Positions 43,362 to 55,088 of a stretch of 64,000 bases of DNA are shown in pieces (position 1 is the stretch's first letter; the number at the start of each line of letters is the position of its first letter). The notes beneath the pieces are model-generated. The model did not search any database and was not told the origin of the DNA. It was given only the letters and a program-made list of their open reading frames with translations. The position numbers were made by a program, and so were the translations under genes. Source of the DNA: Linnemannia schmuckeri (lineage: Eukaryota > Mortierellomycota > Mortierellomycetes > Mortierellales > Mortierellaceae); NCBI GenBank assembly GCA_029449235.1, contig JANATG010000010.1:806001-870000 (forward strand), given 5' to 3'.

Positions 43362-45584
43362 TCATGTTCTTCCCCAGGTAGAAGCCTCTAGGGCAACCAT
43401 AACCCAGATAAGAATCCCAGGTACACCCACCACGCAATAACTCCAAAACAACAACCTAGCCATTTTCTTCTCAAAAAAGCCATTAATCTGGCAGATCTGC
43501 ATCATGTTAACAGCAGTAGGGGAGGCCGATAGCATGACCATGGTCAGGCGGAAGATGGGGTCACCGAGGAGTGCGGGCGAGAGACTGGTGGGGACTAGGA
43601 GGATTGCGGGGAGGGTGATTAGTGGGGAGAGGAACATCCTGCAGAAGAGGACGAATGGGACTGGATTGTTATTCTTCTTTTTGTGGGTGTCAATGGCCGA
43701 ATCCTTGTGGTGAGATCCCTGTTCCAGAAGGTGAGAGTGGTGTTCGTGAGCTTGATCGAGTGCTGATTTCTGGGGGGTATTGCTGTGACTCAACAACGGG
43801 CTTGACTCGTTACTGCTGCCTGAAGTGCTACTTTCACTGCTACTGTTGCTTCCTCGCCTGTTGCTAATATCGCCCGAATTCTGAGGCGCCTCCGAAATCA
43901 AAGCGGCGCCGTAGGGTGTTGGTGTACGTGAGCTGTTGGCCGTTGATGAGGATGCCGTTGTCGTCGCCGACGATGTCTCGGTAGTCGCAGCTTGCCCTGG
44001 CGTATTACTGTCAAAGCTAAGGACCTGGGCGCCAAGACAGAGCAGAATCATGGGAACTGCAGCTCGACCACACGTATCCAGGGGTCGGATGAGAAAGATG
44101 AAAACTTTTGAGTCCGGGTCCATGAGGATATGATGCAGAGGTCTGATGAGTCCGACGATGAGCGCCACAATTGCGGTGACTAGCGGTGGTTGTAAGAGTT
44201 CACGCGCCTTCTTGAGGATGGTAGTCAGTCGGGCTGACCATGTCCTTGATGAGGTTGTAGTTGGTGGTAAGGCGTGAGGAGCTGCGTGAGAGTCCACGTC
44301 GATGATAACATCCCTTTGCTCATCGTTGGAGATCACCAATGGCCCTGTGCTGCTGCTGTTGATGTTGTTGGTATCAGTGGGTCCGTTGTCCTTGCCATTT
44401 ATTTCATCTCCCTTGTGGTGCGACAACAGGTTCAGACCAAAGGACCATCGAACGAGGTTGTCAAACACACTCGTGAACAGAATGTACGACACGCCTCTAC
44501 AAAAATTACAATGCATATAGAGTTTTCCGTCAGTGGCTGTCTCTACCTAGAGGTTTGCCTCCTCTCCCATTTTTCACTCCTCGGATAGTATCTACCATGC
44601 ATAATTACCTTGCAAGGACAGCCTCAGCAGTATCATCCTCATCCCTCAACAACAACTTGGCAGCCCCACTCAGCGCCAAACTCTGGACCAACGCAATCGG
44701 GAGCGAGTTGTTGTTGAAAAACATAATACTCGCTGTCGCAAAACGAGTCTCTTCCCTCGTCAGCCGCAACAGCTTTGATCCTATCTGGGCCACGGTGAAG
44801 TTAACGATGAGGAAGACTGAGTAGAAGAGAGGAATCGGCCAGAAGGTGACGAAGCGGTCCCAGCTCAGGGCCGAGGCGATTTTTGTGAAGATTAGACATG
44901 GCGTTAAGAAGTACAGGTTAATCTTTGACAGACCCTAATTGTTGTTGTGGGGAAGAAGAAAAAAGCAGGAGTTAAAATGGTGTAGCTTCCCTTGATCCGC
45001 TGTGGATGCTTCTAGATATGGCTTGGGAATGAGAAAAGAGACTTACCCTCTGAGTCTGTGGTGAGAGGAGACCAGCCTTGGTGAGAAGAATACCGCAGAT
45101 CACAACCACAATGACCTGACTGACAGCCTAACACAACAAAACAACAATAGAAATTTTAAATTCTAGGTTAAAATGTCGTCATTAACGGCTGCTAGTCTGG
45201 AGAAAAAATGGGTGCAAATGTCACAGCCGCCAATCTTTTATGCTGCCAACAGTATCCTTTGAACTCAAAACGGAACAAAAGAAGGCGGTGACCAAGTGTC
45301 GATGAACAACATTAGGGAAGTGTGCATGAGAATAAGAGGGTGTTGCTAGCGATTCGGAATGAGAGGTGAGTGAATCGTGCTTGTCCAAGGTTCTGAGCAT
45401 ATGCTCATTCGTCGTGTCCATAGCTGGCAAAATCGAGTCGTGTGCTAGTGAACGAGTGAGTGAGTGGTGAGCGAAAAAAGAAATAAGAGTGCTTTGATTT
45501 GGCGTTTGCTAGGTGTCGTTGGAAGGGATGAAAGCTACGCACCTCAGCTGCTGCCTCAGCAAGTGCGAACCAGTCAATTCCCAT
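43362..45584 (-). CDS. Auxin-efflux-carrier-like (PIN/PILS, Ecm3-type) membrane transporter
   Basis: Minus-strand exons 45584-45543, 45127-45047, 44934-44609, 44496-43362; 1,584 nt, 527 residues. The N-terminal half has about five helices (SQVIVVVICGILLTKAGLL, INLYFLTPCLIFTKIAS, FWPIPLFYSVFLIVNF), then FNNNSLPIALVQSLA, the typical NNxxLPxxL motif of the family. A long polar loop (about 185-350) with Asn/Ser/His runs separates a second bundle (LVTAIVALIVGLIRPL, AAVPMILLCLGAQVLSF, LITLPAILLVP, MLSASPTAVNMMQICQ). Fungal members (yeast Ecm3) are ER or vacuolar membrane proteins of unknown substrate; a role in auxin transport should not be assumed. Start MGIDWFALAEAAAE is on a 42-nt first exon. 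Confidence 0.88.
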
Positions 45585-46413
45585 GGGTATGGTTGAGTGT
45601 GAGAGAGAATTGATAGGAAGAAGGGTGAGAAGAAAGGTGAGAAGAAAGAATAAATGAATGGAAAGAAAAGAAAAAGGAGGAAAAAAGAAAGAAAGAACGA
45701 AAAAAAAAAAAAAAAAAAAAAAAATGAAGGACGACGTCCGGGGGCCGAGGGTATAAATAAGTATGGATTGCGTTCGGATCTGTTTTTTCCGAAGTCGTCT
45801 TTCCATATTTCTGTATAACTGCCTTTCCTCCGCACCACATGGTAGCATGGTGGTGAGTGTGGTGTGTGCTTACTCCAGATGGATCAAAGCAAAAAAGAAG
45901 TGCGAAGTGACTCGTACATGACGTGCTCTTATGTACATAAAATTTGCTGATGCATGTTAAGAGTCGCCATTTTGTCCTTCATGTTCCTCTGAGACAGCCC
46001 TTGGTTATCTTGTGTACGCGATCCCTATCAGTGCTCCATCATCATCCATCAGCCGTTTGGATCAAAGGGGAGGAGAAGCGAGGATGGTGTAAGAAGAAAG
46101 CGTCAGATCTCGGAAATGTACGTTCATGGATTGGCTAGTGCATGCCTATATGAAGACTTCGAAGAGAAGCTCTGGGCTCAGGCTATTAGTGACGATACTG
46201 TTCTTCTAGAGCTAAAGAGTAGTGACCAACCGATGGCCAGGGCAAGACCGATAAGGTTGTTTTGTTTCTTGACTGCCATCGGTCGTTCATCTTTTTTCTA
46301 TACAAGTTGTTCGCTCGGTTTTTTATTATTTTCTACTCGCACTTGTGTGAATTGGTATCTTTAGGGGGGACATATACATTCGTGTTTAAGGAAGACGCGG
46401 CAACTACTCTTTG
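45585..46413. other. Intergenic region between carrier start and ACAD stop
   Basis: About 830 bases. On the minus strand 45590-45724 is a pyrimidine-rich leader of the carrier gene, with a run of 25 A on the plus strand (45700-45724). The rest looks like the acyl-CoA dehydrogenase 3' UTR. No gene seen. Confidence 0.55.
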
Positions 46414-48691
46414 TCACAACTTGGCACCATACATCATCGAGGCAACCTTGATCGACTGACGCATACCAAGATCCAACATAATCTCCTCAGATCCTCCAGG
46501 AATCGCATATGCGCGCACTTCACGGTAGATACGCTCAATCTTCTCACCCTGTCCACCACGGGTATAAGCCAAACCACCAAAGATCTGTGATGCCTCACGG
46601 GCACAGTACTCGAGCGTTTGGGTCGCCTGAGCCTTGAGCAACGCAATGGGGCCTCCCAACTTGATCATCTGGAGGTCTTCGGGCATGGTCATCGTCTGGT
46701 AGATCACATTCTCGGTCCAGGCATGGGTCGCCTCAATCTGGCGGGACATGTGGGCGAGCTTGTTACGGAGGACGGGGTGATTGACCAACTTGACTCCAAA
46801 AGTCTTGCGCTTGCTTCCGTACTTGATCGCCTCCTCGAGACAGACACGGGCCAAACGGTTGGCCTGGACAACGATTCCCATACGCTCGTGGTTAAAGTTC
46901 TCGACAATGTACTTGAACCCACGGTTCTCCTTGCCGACCAGGTTGGCCCTGGGAACGAGGACATCCTCAAAGTTGATGTAGGCTGTTCCAGAGGACCAGA
47001 CACCGGAGCACTGCATTTGCCGGGTTGAAACACCGGGCATGCCACGCTCAATGACAATTAAGGAAACACCTCCCATTCCATCGCCACCGGTACGGCAGGC
47101 AACGGTGAAGAAGTCGGCAAAGGTGCCGTTGGTGATCCACTTCTTCTCGCCGTTGATGATGTAGCCGTCGTTGGCCTCATTGGCGACAGTAGTCAAGTTG
47201 GCGACATCGGATCCGGCCTGAGGCTCGGTAATGGCCAAGCAGATGGTCTTGCGACCGGCGAGACAGTCGGGCACAATGCGTCTCTTCAACTCCTCGGAGC
47301 CATTGACGATGATGGGAGGGAGACCAATTCCGAGGCCTCCGCAGAGACCCCAAAGTACACCACCGGATCCGCAGCGAGCGAGTTCGTCTCCGATGATGAA
47401 GGAATGGAAGGCATCAAACTCGGCTGGATCCACAATTGCGTTGGCGCCGCCCTTGAACAAAGTCGAGGCCTCGACATCAAAATACTCAGTGGGGAGCTTG
47501 CCATGGCCAGCAATCGAGGCAAGGATACCGTGCTCGGCGCACTTGCCGAAGAGAGACATAGGGACTTGCTTGGCCTCGTCCCACTCGTGAACATGGGGCA
47601 TAATCTCGGTATCGACGAACGCGCGCATGAAGCGACGGAGACGGCGGTGAGACTCCTTGTAGTAAGGGCTTCCCCACTGCTGGTACCTAAGGGCGAAAAG
47701 TTAGAAAAGGCATTAGTAAATGATTGCGTTAGGGGAAGGCAAGACAAGACTGTAGTGAGAGAAGGGAGAGTAACTCACCAGGATGGATCGCCAAAGGGAA
47801 TCATCTCTCCGAACTGGAGCTCATCGTCCTCGTCGACGGGGGCAGCAGCAGGAGCAGCGCCACCCTCCTTGGGGGCCTCCCCGACGACACCGATGCAAAG
47901 AGCACCGTACTTTTCGAGAACACCTGCATTACATGGAAAAGAGGGGTAACATTGTTGTTGTTAGGTTGTGTGTCTACGATCAAGAGACATACAGCACAAG
48001 GTTCAATTCATATGTTTCATATGACAAAGGTGAGTTCAGGTCTATCCCAGCTGCGTGCAAATAAAACAACAGATAACATACCTGGATTGTGGAAGGCATC
48101 GAATTGCTTGGTGGCATCCGTGCCAGCGTTCTTCAACAAGATCTTCTACTCGTGTTCAAAAAAAGGGAGATGTGAAAAGAAATCAGACTTTTGTTCATCG
48201 GGATGCATAGCTACACGCATGATCATTCTCTCTCCAATCCCTCTCTTTCTCTCTCATTCGTGTCATCGTTCTTTTTAACGTTTGATAAGTCATCTCCACA
48301 ATCGAAAAAGAACAGAGCTCGCCTTTTTTTACTTTTCTCCGCACCTCTTATTCCAATCCCCGCCGTTTTTTTCCACACTCTTTGTTGGCCTTTGCTCTTT
48401 GCTGCTCTGTTCGTTCTAGTTTACCTTTCCACCGGGGTGGTCATTAAGAAAGTTGGTGACATCGTACACCTTGTTGTGAATAATGACCCAGCAGTCGTTC
48501 TATAATATTAAAGAAAAGGTACCAGGTCAGGGTTGTCGATTAGTATCAGGACGCAAAAACAAGGATGATGAAAAAAAATGATTCAGTTTTTTTTTCGCGT
48601 TTATGCCTTCTCCAATCCGTTACTGTTTGTATTTTTGTACCTCGGAGCTATGGGCGGCGACCTGGCTAGCCTGGAAGTATCCTGTAGTCAT
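46414..48691 (-). CDS. Cytochrome b5-acyl-CoA dehydrogenase fusion
   Basis: Minus-strand exons 48691-48641, 48500-48426, 48145-48082, 47923-47779, 47686-46414; 1,608 nt, 535 residues. Residues 1-90 form a cytochrome b5 domain with haem ligands H38 (NDHPGGK) and H61 (DAFHNP). An Ala/Pro/acidic linker leads to the acyl-CoA dehydrogenase domain (about 115-535): ITEPQAGSDVANLTTVA (FAD/substrate loop), INGEKKWITNGTFADFF, the ARVCLEEAIKYGSKR helix and QIFGGLAYTRGG near the C-terminus. The usual YEGT catalytic-Glu site is replaced by IPGGSEEI, so the base, if any, lies elsewhere, as in some other family members. Fungi carry several such fusions; the haem domain may accept electrons from FAD, but the substrate is unknown. 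No N-terminal targeting peptide is evident and there is no SKL-type C-terminus (ends MYGAKL). Confidence 0.9.
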
Positions 48692-50294
48692 GATGTGAAT
48701 AGGTTCGCGTGGGTGCTGAAAGATGTTTTCAAGGCGCGACTTGAACTGGAAGTGGAGAGGGAAGCTGAGGTCCGAGATGGTGGAGGGAGAATTGTAAGAG
48801 AGTAGTGTGTGTCGTAAGGGACAGAAAAAGAAGGGTGGTAAAGGATGAATGGGTGACAATTGAAATTGGGAAGAAGAGACAGAAGAAGGAGAAAGAGAAG
48901 AGGAACGGAGGGCGCTGGTTTTTTAGTCCATTCTTCTTCGATCATGTCCAATGTTCATGACTCGCTCTCTCCCTATGTTTCTCATTGTTTACTCCGGACC
49001 CCGGACTCTCTTTGTTTGCCTCGCCACCTCCGGTGTTTGTCCACATATCAGACTAAAGAGATACAAGATGGCATTCAGGGCTGATGCGAGAGTGAGAAAA
49101 GTAGAAGAGAGATGGAGGTGGTGTGTGTATGTGTCGGCGTCTTCTTCGACTCGTGTTAGGGAACACACACAGAGGGGGATCATTGGATGTGGAGAGGCCC
49201 TATTTGTTGCACAGAGGAGCACAAGAGCACGAGAAGAGGAGTGAGGAAGATGATACTACTACTACACTACTACTACTACAACAGACGCTGACAGAGGAAA
49301 AGACCGAGCGTCCAGAGGAGGGAAGCATCGATTGTTGTTCATATGTCAAAAACAAAAAACAAATAACATTTGTTCCCTATTTGTTCTAACCTGTTTGGTT
49401 TATGCAGCTAGGTGAGAATAAAAAAGGTCCGGGATGCACTCCTCAAAGTGTCAACGGTCAAATCATGTTAGAAAAGCAGAGAGAAAAAACCTTCTACTCA
49501 TTGTACACCTCCCTGTCAGCTCCTTTTCATTGCTTCGTGTTCACTGACAAAGTCTTGGTAGCATAGGACAACTGGCATTCTTACTTTTACATAAAGAACA
49601 ACGCCTGCCTTTTTCATTTCGGAAGAAAGCATCAAAACAACTCCGGTCTTTGATCGCACTCCGGCTGGAAAAAGACAAGAATACGCCGAGAGAGAGCCGA
49701 GGGCAGTGTTTCGTATGCATATATGTGTATGTGCATTTGTATGTAAGATGTGTGTTCGCTTGCCGGCGGCCCTTGCATGAATGCTACCATAGAGAGAACA
49801 AGAGTGGGAATACCGATTGCTAATAACGTTTCACGACAACATTTTCTGTTCTATTGTGTGTATCTCGGACAAACAGAAAATTGGACTAGACTTGAACAAT
49901 GCTCTCATTTTTTTCTTTTCGTTGATAGTCGTCCCTCTACTTGAAGTTGTTTTTCTCATCTTCCTCTCCTCTCTCGCCGTCTCTTGGACCCTGTCCGGGG
50001 AGTGTGGAGAAGGACAGGACCTTCGGAGAACTGTGAATGTAGGGAACGAAATCATAAGCGTAAATCGCACCCGATGATCTTCTATCATAGCCTAAACATC
50101 CCCTAAATGTTCGTTGCTGTCTTCAAATGTTTATTTCGCCAATTGCCTCCTGCAAATCAAAACCACCACCAACCCACCGCTCGTGCTCTCGTCCTCTGCA
50201 AGGAACGGCCAACTGAATTCAATAGATCAGGACGTCCATCCACCCAAGTGTACCCTTGTCCAGCGTGTAGAAGTCGTTATCCTCAGCAAAAGCT
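48692..50294. other. Intergenic region upstream of the ACAD gene
   Basis: About 1.6 kb. 48700-48960 is the pyrimidine-rich leader of the ACAD gene (read on the minus strand). 49245-49285 has an ACTACT-type microsatellite. The remainder shows only short unsupported frames. Confidence 0.5.
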
Positions 50295-51767
50295 TCACCA
50301 AGGGAGACCACTCACGTGGAAACCTCGTCCTATCCAGTGCAAATCCAAGTCATCGAAATTGGGAAGAGCTTTGAGGATGCCCGTCAAATGTTTATACATC
50401 TGCAAAACATCGGCTTTCCATTTCGTACTGCACATGGAGCTCCAAAAGCTGAGTGTCCAAGTCCTTGAGGAAATCTCACCGGAGCAGTTCCTCGTCCGAC
50501 TTTTCTGAATACACGTTGTCGATGTCCCTGATAACAACATGGAGGGTCGAATGGCCCTCTGAGGCTTATGTACTCTAAGTCAACTTCTCCAGCGTGACGT
50601 CCATATTTGCCGCATACTCCTTGGGACCAGACTCGAGGATCCTGAGTCAAGAACATCCCCTCAACACCACGGAGATATGTCTCTTGATGTGCTATCGGTG
50701 CTCGATCGGCTCCTTCATGTCAGCGTAACGAAGAATCCCTAGGATGTCCCTGAGTTCTCGATCAGTGCCTCAAAAACCTTTAGTCCTAGTTGACCCCGCA
50801 GAAGAACTCCAATTCCTCGAGATTCGGGTACTTCTGGGAGACGAAGAATGTGTCTCTGAGTCAGAGCTTTGGTCCTCGGGGTGATGCGAGCGGTTGACAT
50901 TAACGCAAAAATTTGCTTCAGCGTCAAAAGATGTCAATTAGCTGAGAGTTTAGGCGAGTTGAGAAGTGGAGGGTATCGAAGTGGCGCAGGTTTGGTAAAC
51001 GTCAAAGAAGTAGATAGAAAATAGACTCCTCTGGCTGACTGTTATCATCTATCTCCACTGTAAGCCGCGTGAGGTTGGGCAGAGGTCTCTGGGTACGGAA
51101 ACTGAGACAAAGAACAGGTTCGATCTCTGGCAATCGAGAATCGTCAGCACCGGCAACAGCGTTCTTAATCTTGATTGAGAGGCTGGTCAATAAGATCGGA
51201 TGATGTCGAATGATTGCCTTCAGAAGCGTCACGCTGTAGATCCCCTCGACCCTCAACACCAAACTCCTGAGACACCCCAGCTCCATTAGGGCAGCGAGTA
51301 TGGGCCGTTGAATATACTTGTTGATTGTTGATGTCGAAGGTGATACTTCATAAGTAAGGGTTGTGACAGGTAGAGATGGTAGTAAAGGAGAACGCACCCG
51401 CTTCTTCATAATAGTCGTCTCTGTCGTCGTCATCGTTGCTATTATCTGCAAAGCAAGTAAGGCGCCGTAGTCCAGTACTTCCTGGTAACCACTCACTATA
51501 TTTATGAAAATAAAAAAAATCCGGAGGATATCGACCTGAGAGATTGGAACCAACGAACTCTCTGTCGAACACAGTGTCGGGCGGCGATAGACCTCATCCT
51601 GAGCGTGCTTAGATCAATGGATATTTATGAGAAAGGATTGAAGAGTTGGCTCCAGAGCTTTCAGGCTTGTCGGCAGTTCCAGACATCGGGTTTTATGGCT
51701 GAGCCGCAAATGGTGTCGAGGATGAGCGAGATCTCGAAGTTAGTACTGGTGCCGGGATACATGATGT
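50295..51767 (-). pseudogene. Decayed F-box/LRR gene, relative of the neighbour at 52024-53595
   Basis: The minus-strand reading begins near 51767 with MYPGTSTNFEISLILDTICG, matching MSPSTISIFEIPLILDIICE of the intact neighbour, then hits an in-frame TGA after NCRQA and a TAA shortly after KLWSQLFNPF (intact: RLWSRSFEPY). Further segments match in different frames: PGSTGLRRLTCFADNSNDDD to PSCTRLTRLTFYGGGSNNNN, EESIFYLLL..LPNLRHF to EEAILFPLLRHSPHLREV, and KYPNLEELEFF then KVFEALIENSGT to TYPGLIEFAF and EVIEVLLEQSGS. Several stops and frameshifts show the copy is dead. The 3' third (below about 50700) is more divergent, and its limit is uncertain. Confidence 0.75.
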
Positions 51768-52023
51768 TATTTTGTTTTTCTTTCGTGCGGTTGCGAGCGC
51801 GTTTTTTTTTGTATGGAGTATGAGAGGTAGAGTGCCTATTTGTGGAAGTGCGAGAGAGTATGCATACGTTTGTTGTTGCTGCTGTGAGTATAAAAAAGTC
51901 GAAAAAAAGCAAAGTAAATAATATACACGCGCGCGATGACCATATAACTCACGTCGTGCTTCGCCGAGATTGATTACTAGTCTCACATAACCAAAACCAA
52001 GAATCAATGGTTGATTCACATTT

Positions 52024-53595
52024 TTATTTTGAACCATGGCGATCCACTCGCTTCAACCCCATCCACCGCAGAAACGACTCGTCAATTTCCACTTCATCCT
52101 CTTGTTCTTCTTCCTTCTGAAACTTGAGCACATCTTCAATCGGGACCACAGGATCCATCCACAGCAGTTTCACAGCTTTCAGCCTCGGCAACACCGTCAA
52201 CCTCCTCGCAAGCTGCAGCACCCGCCCAGCATCAACCATCCTCTGCTGTTGTGCCTCTAGCCTATTCTCTTCGATCTCAATCCGCTCCTCCTCCATTACC
52301 CGATCCCAAACATCACCCTCATCAATCGAAAGCGAAAAGAATCCTGGCGACCCAATCGGAATCTCCAGCTCTTCCAGCCATTCCAACGCTGCCCAACGTA
52401 TACCCACAAACTCCTGTAACCCAACCCCTGTCGCTTCAATCTCCCATTCATGCACAACCCTCAGCCTCCTCAATCTCGGACACCTCTGCAACACCTGCGA
52501 GATACAAGCACCCATCCTCTCCCGATTATCTGTATCAAAACCTGCCGACACCTCCAGCACCTCGAGCGTAGACCCAGACTGCTCCAACAGGACCTCAATC
52601 ACTTCGGGGGACATATCCTCCGAGTAGCAGAATGCAAACTCGATTAGACCCGGATATGTCCACAGGATGTCGAGACATCTGTCGTGAGTCAAGTCATCAT
52701 GTTCCGAGAACCGAAGCATTCGATCGATATGGGGGCAAGACTCGATGAGTATGGTGACCATTGTATCACTGTGCGACATTCGGATCGAGGGTAGCGTGAC
52801 TTCTCGGAGATGCGGGCTGTGGCGCAAGAGAGGAAACAGGATGGCTTCCTCTTGAAATTTGAGTTGGTGTCTCAGGATAAGCCGCTCAAGACTGGAAAAC
52901 TCTCTCCAGGGTGGCAGAGACACTTTTAGACCATCGCTTCCCCCTAGCTCTGTAATAAACTGGGTGCGTTCGAATCGGGCCGTGTTGTCGATTGTGAGTT
53001 CTGACAGGGTGTCGGGACAGTAGAGCAGGATGGCTGCTAATACAGCCACGTTGTAAGTCTGTCGGAGATGGAGTTCGAGCGTTGAAATGGTCGAATGTCG
53101 TAGCCCAGTCAACACTGGGCCCGAGAAATACTCTGGAGCGAGGTCGGCAAACTCCATAGCAATAGTGAGTCGCTCCAAGTGCGGGTTCTGAGCAATGAGG
53201 CGTGTCGCGACTGGTTGTTGTGGGTCCTGAAGATGGTTACTGCTATTATGATCACCCAGCCGTGACAGATCACGATTGTTGTTGTTGTTGCTACCACCAC
53301 CATAGAAAGTGAGCCGAGTGAGTCGAGTACAGGAAGGAACAAGGAAGACAGTATCGGCGATATGAATATCCAAAGATCGGATTCTGCACGCGTTCTGTTG
53401 AAGGAGTCGTATTGCTGCAGGGGGACGCGCTGTCCTACGAGAGAGTCGAATACGGTGCCAGACATATGGTTCAAAGCTGCGGGACCAGAGTCGACAGGTT
53501 CGTCTGCATAACCATACGTCCTTTGGGCTGATTGATTCGCAGATGATGTCAAGAATCAGAGGGATCTCGAAGATGGAGATCGTGCTTGGCGACAT
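52024..53595 (-). CDS. F-box/LRR-type protein
   Basis: Single exon, 523 residues, from the ATG at 53595 (MSPSTISIFEIPLIL); the upstream open frame has no ATG. Residues about 9-50 are an F-box-like motif (IPLILDIICESISPKDVWL, then CRRTCRLWSRSFEPYVW). Leucine-rich segments follow (CTRLTRLTFYGG, PHLERLTIAMEF, ISTLELHLRQ, LSELTIDN, LREVTLPSIRM, LEVLEVSAGF, LRRLRVVHEW, LEWLEELEIPIG), then an acidic helical tail with Glu runs. It probably acts as a substrate receptor of an SCF ubiquitin ligase; the target is unknown. A decayed copy lies directly downstream on the same strand. Confidence 0.82.
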   Translation of the reverse strand: MSPSTISIFEIPLILDIICESISPKDVWLCRRTCRLWSRSFEPYVWHRIRLSRRTARPPAAIRLLQQNACRIRSLDIHIADTVFLVPSCTRLTRLTFYGGGSNNNNNRDLSRLGDHNSSNHLQDPQQPVATRLIAQNPHLERLTIAMEFADLAPEYFSGPVLTGLRHSTISTLELHLRQTYNVAVLAAILLYCPDTLSELTIDNTARFERTQFITELGGSDGLKVSLPPWREFSSLERLILRHQLKFQEEAILFPLLRHSPHLREVTLPSIRMSHSDTMVTILIESCPHIDRMLRFSEHDDLTHDRCLDILWTYPGLIEFAFCYSEDMSPEVIEVLLEQSGSTLEVLEVSAGFDTDNRERMGACISQVLQRCPRLRRLRVVHEWEIEATGVGLQEFVGIRWAALEWLEELEIPIGSPGFFSLSIDEGDVWDRVMEEERIEIEENRLEAQQQRMVDAGRVLQLARRLTVLPRLKAVKLLWMDPVVPIEDVLKFQKEEEQEDEVEIDESFLRWMGLKRVDRHGSK

Positions 53596-55088
53596 CGTCG
53601 AATTCAGATTTGGAGGAGAGAGGGGATGAGAGGGATGAGAGGAGAAAGAGAGGAGGTTGATTCGAAAGAATAAAGAGATCTGCGATCCCAATTGATTTTG
53701 TCTGCAGTTGTTAGTTGTTCACCCGATTTTCAGGCACCGAAAAAAGTTGTCTGAATCACCAGTCAGCACAGAGACTGATCGGCTATCAGCACCAAGACAA
53801 AAACGCGACCGTAAACGCGTCGCGCTGATAGACTTCCAGGCCTATCGTCTCGTTCAACACGGTTTCTTTTGGCTCTCTCTTCTTTCCCTTTCTCTCTTAA
53901 CCACATTTCCTCGTCCCTTTTTCTCTTTTCATTTCAAGGCCCGGACACAATACTAATTCTGGACCGGGCACTCTCTTTCTTTTTCTCCTCTGATCCCGTT
54001 CGTCGACAAGAAAAAAAAAACACAAGGGCGGCCGTGCGAGACCGTGCTCACACCTTTTTTTTTTGCTGAAAATACAACTTTTGATTTCCCCTTATGTACA
54101 TTGCTTTTTGATCGAATTTTTTTTTCCTTTCCCTTTTTTTCCCGCACCACATCACAAATCAAGAGAGAGGGCCAGAAAGGGATAGAGGAAGAAGGGAAAA
54201 TAATATCACTGGCTATCTTTTTTTTTTTTTTTTCTTTTTTTTTTTTTGGCTATGACCCATTGACCTTGCCTGTCGTCAGAGCGGAAGCAATGAGTGGGAA
54301 CTTAACAACGCCCACCCACTGACCCATACTGGCTGGGATGTGGTCCAAAGAGGACCCCCTGTTGTGCAACAAAAAAGTAAGCAAGCAACAGGCAGGGACG
54401 GAAAATACGGGACAAAAAAATGAAAGGAAAAATGACGATCGCCTTTCTTGTCCCTCCCAGACAAGGTAGCCTCTTCCTTTCGGACTATCCGATAAGACTC
54501 CAGCCAAAACAACGAAAAATACATAAAACATGACCTGCATGAGATCCACTCTGATAACATACTTATTTTTTCTTCCCATGCGCCAACACTACACAAAGAG
54601 CAACAAGAAAAAAAAGTTGTGAGCCTTTTCCTTCAATGGTCTCTCTTCAATTGTTCCCGGTCCCAGACGTGAGCAACGCTCTCTTCCGAGGAGGGGAAAA
54701 GGGGAAGAGGACATGATCTATCCCGTCAAACTTTTTTCTTTCATCGTCCAAGTCGCGGTCCTTTTGGGTGTTTGCCTTTGAATGAAGTGGTAAGGAACGA
54801 TAGTTCCCATTGCGGCGATTTCTGTTTTGTATGGTGCAATGCCCATCCCTTGAACGGGTCCGATAAAAGGAAAAAATAATCAAGACGCGGGACCAGCTTT
54901 TTGTTCACCAACTTTATCCGCCGATGCATAAAGTAGAAACTCTTCTTCCAAATAACATGAGTAAAAGAGTTTTATGTACAAAAGCGGAAAAAAACAAGGT
55001 GGGAAATGCGCTACTCTCGCGACTATCAACAAATTATCCACAAAAGTGCAACGAAAACAAAAACATATAAAAAGGAAAGAAAGAGAAT
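53596..55088. other. Intergenic region, F-box promoter to PP2C-like 3' end
   Basis: About 1.5 kb. It has T-rich runs at 54218-54248 and pyrimidine/purine-skewed stretches. Short open frames here are low-complexity. No gene supported. Confidence 0.55.
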
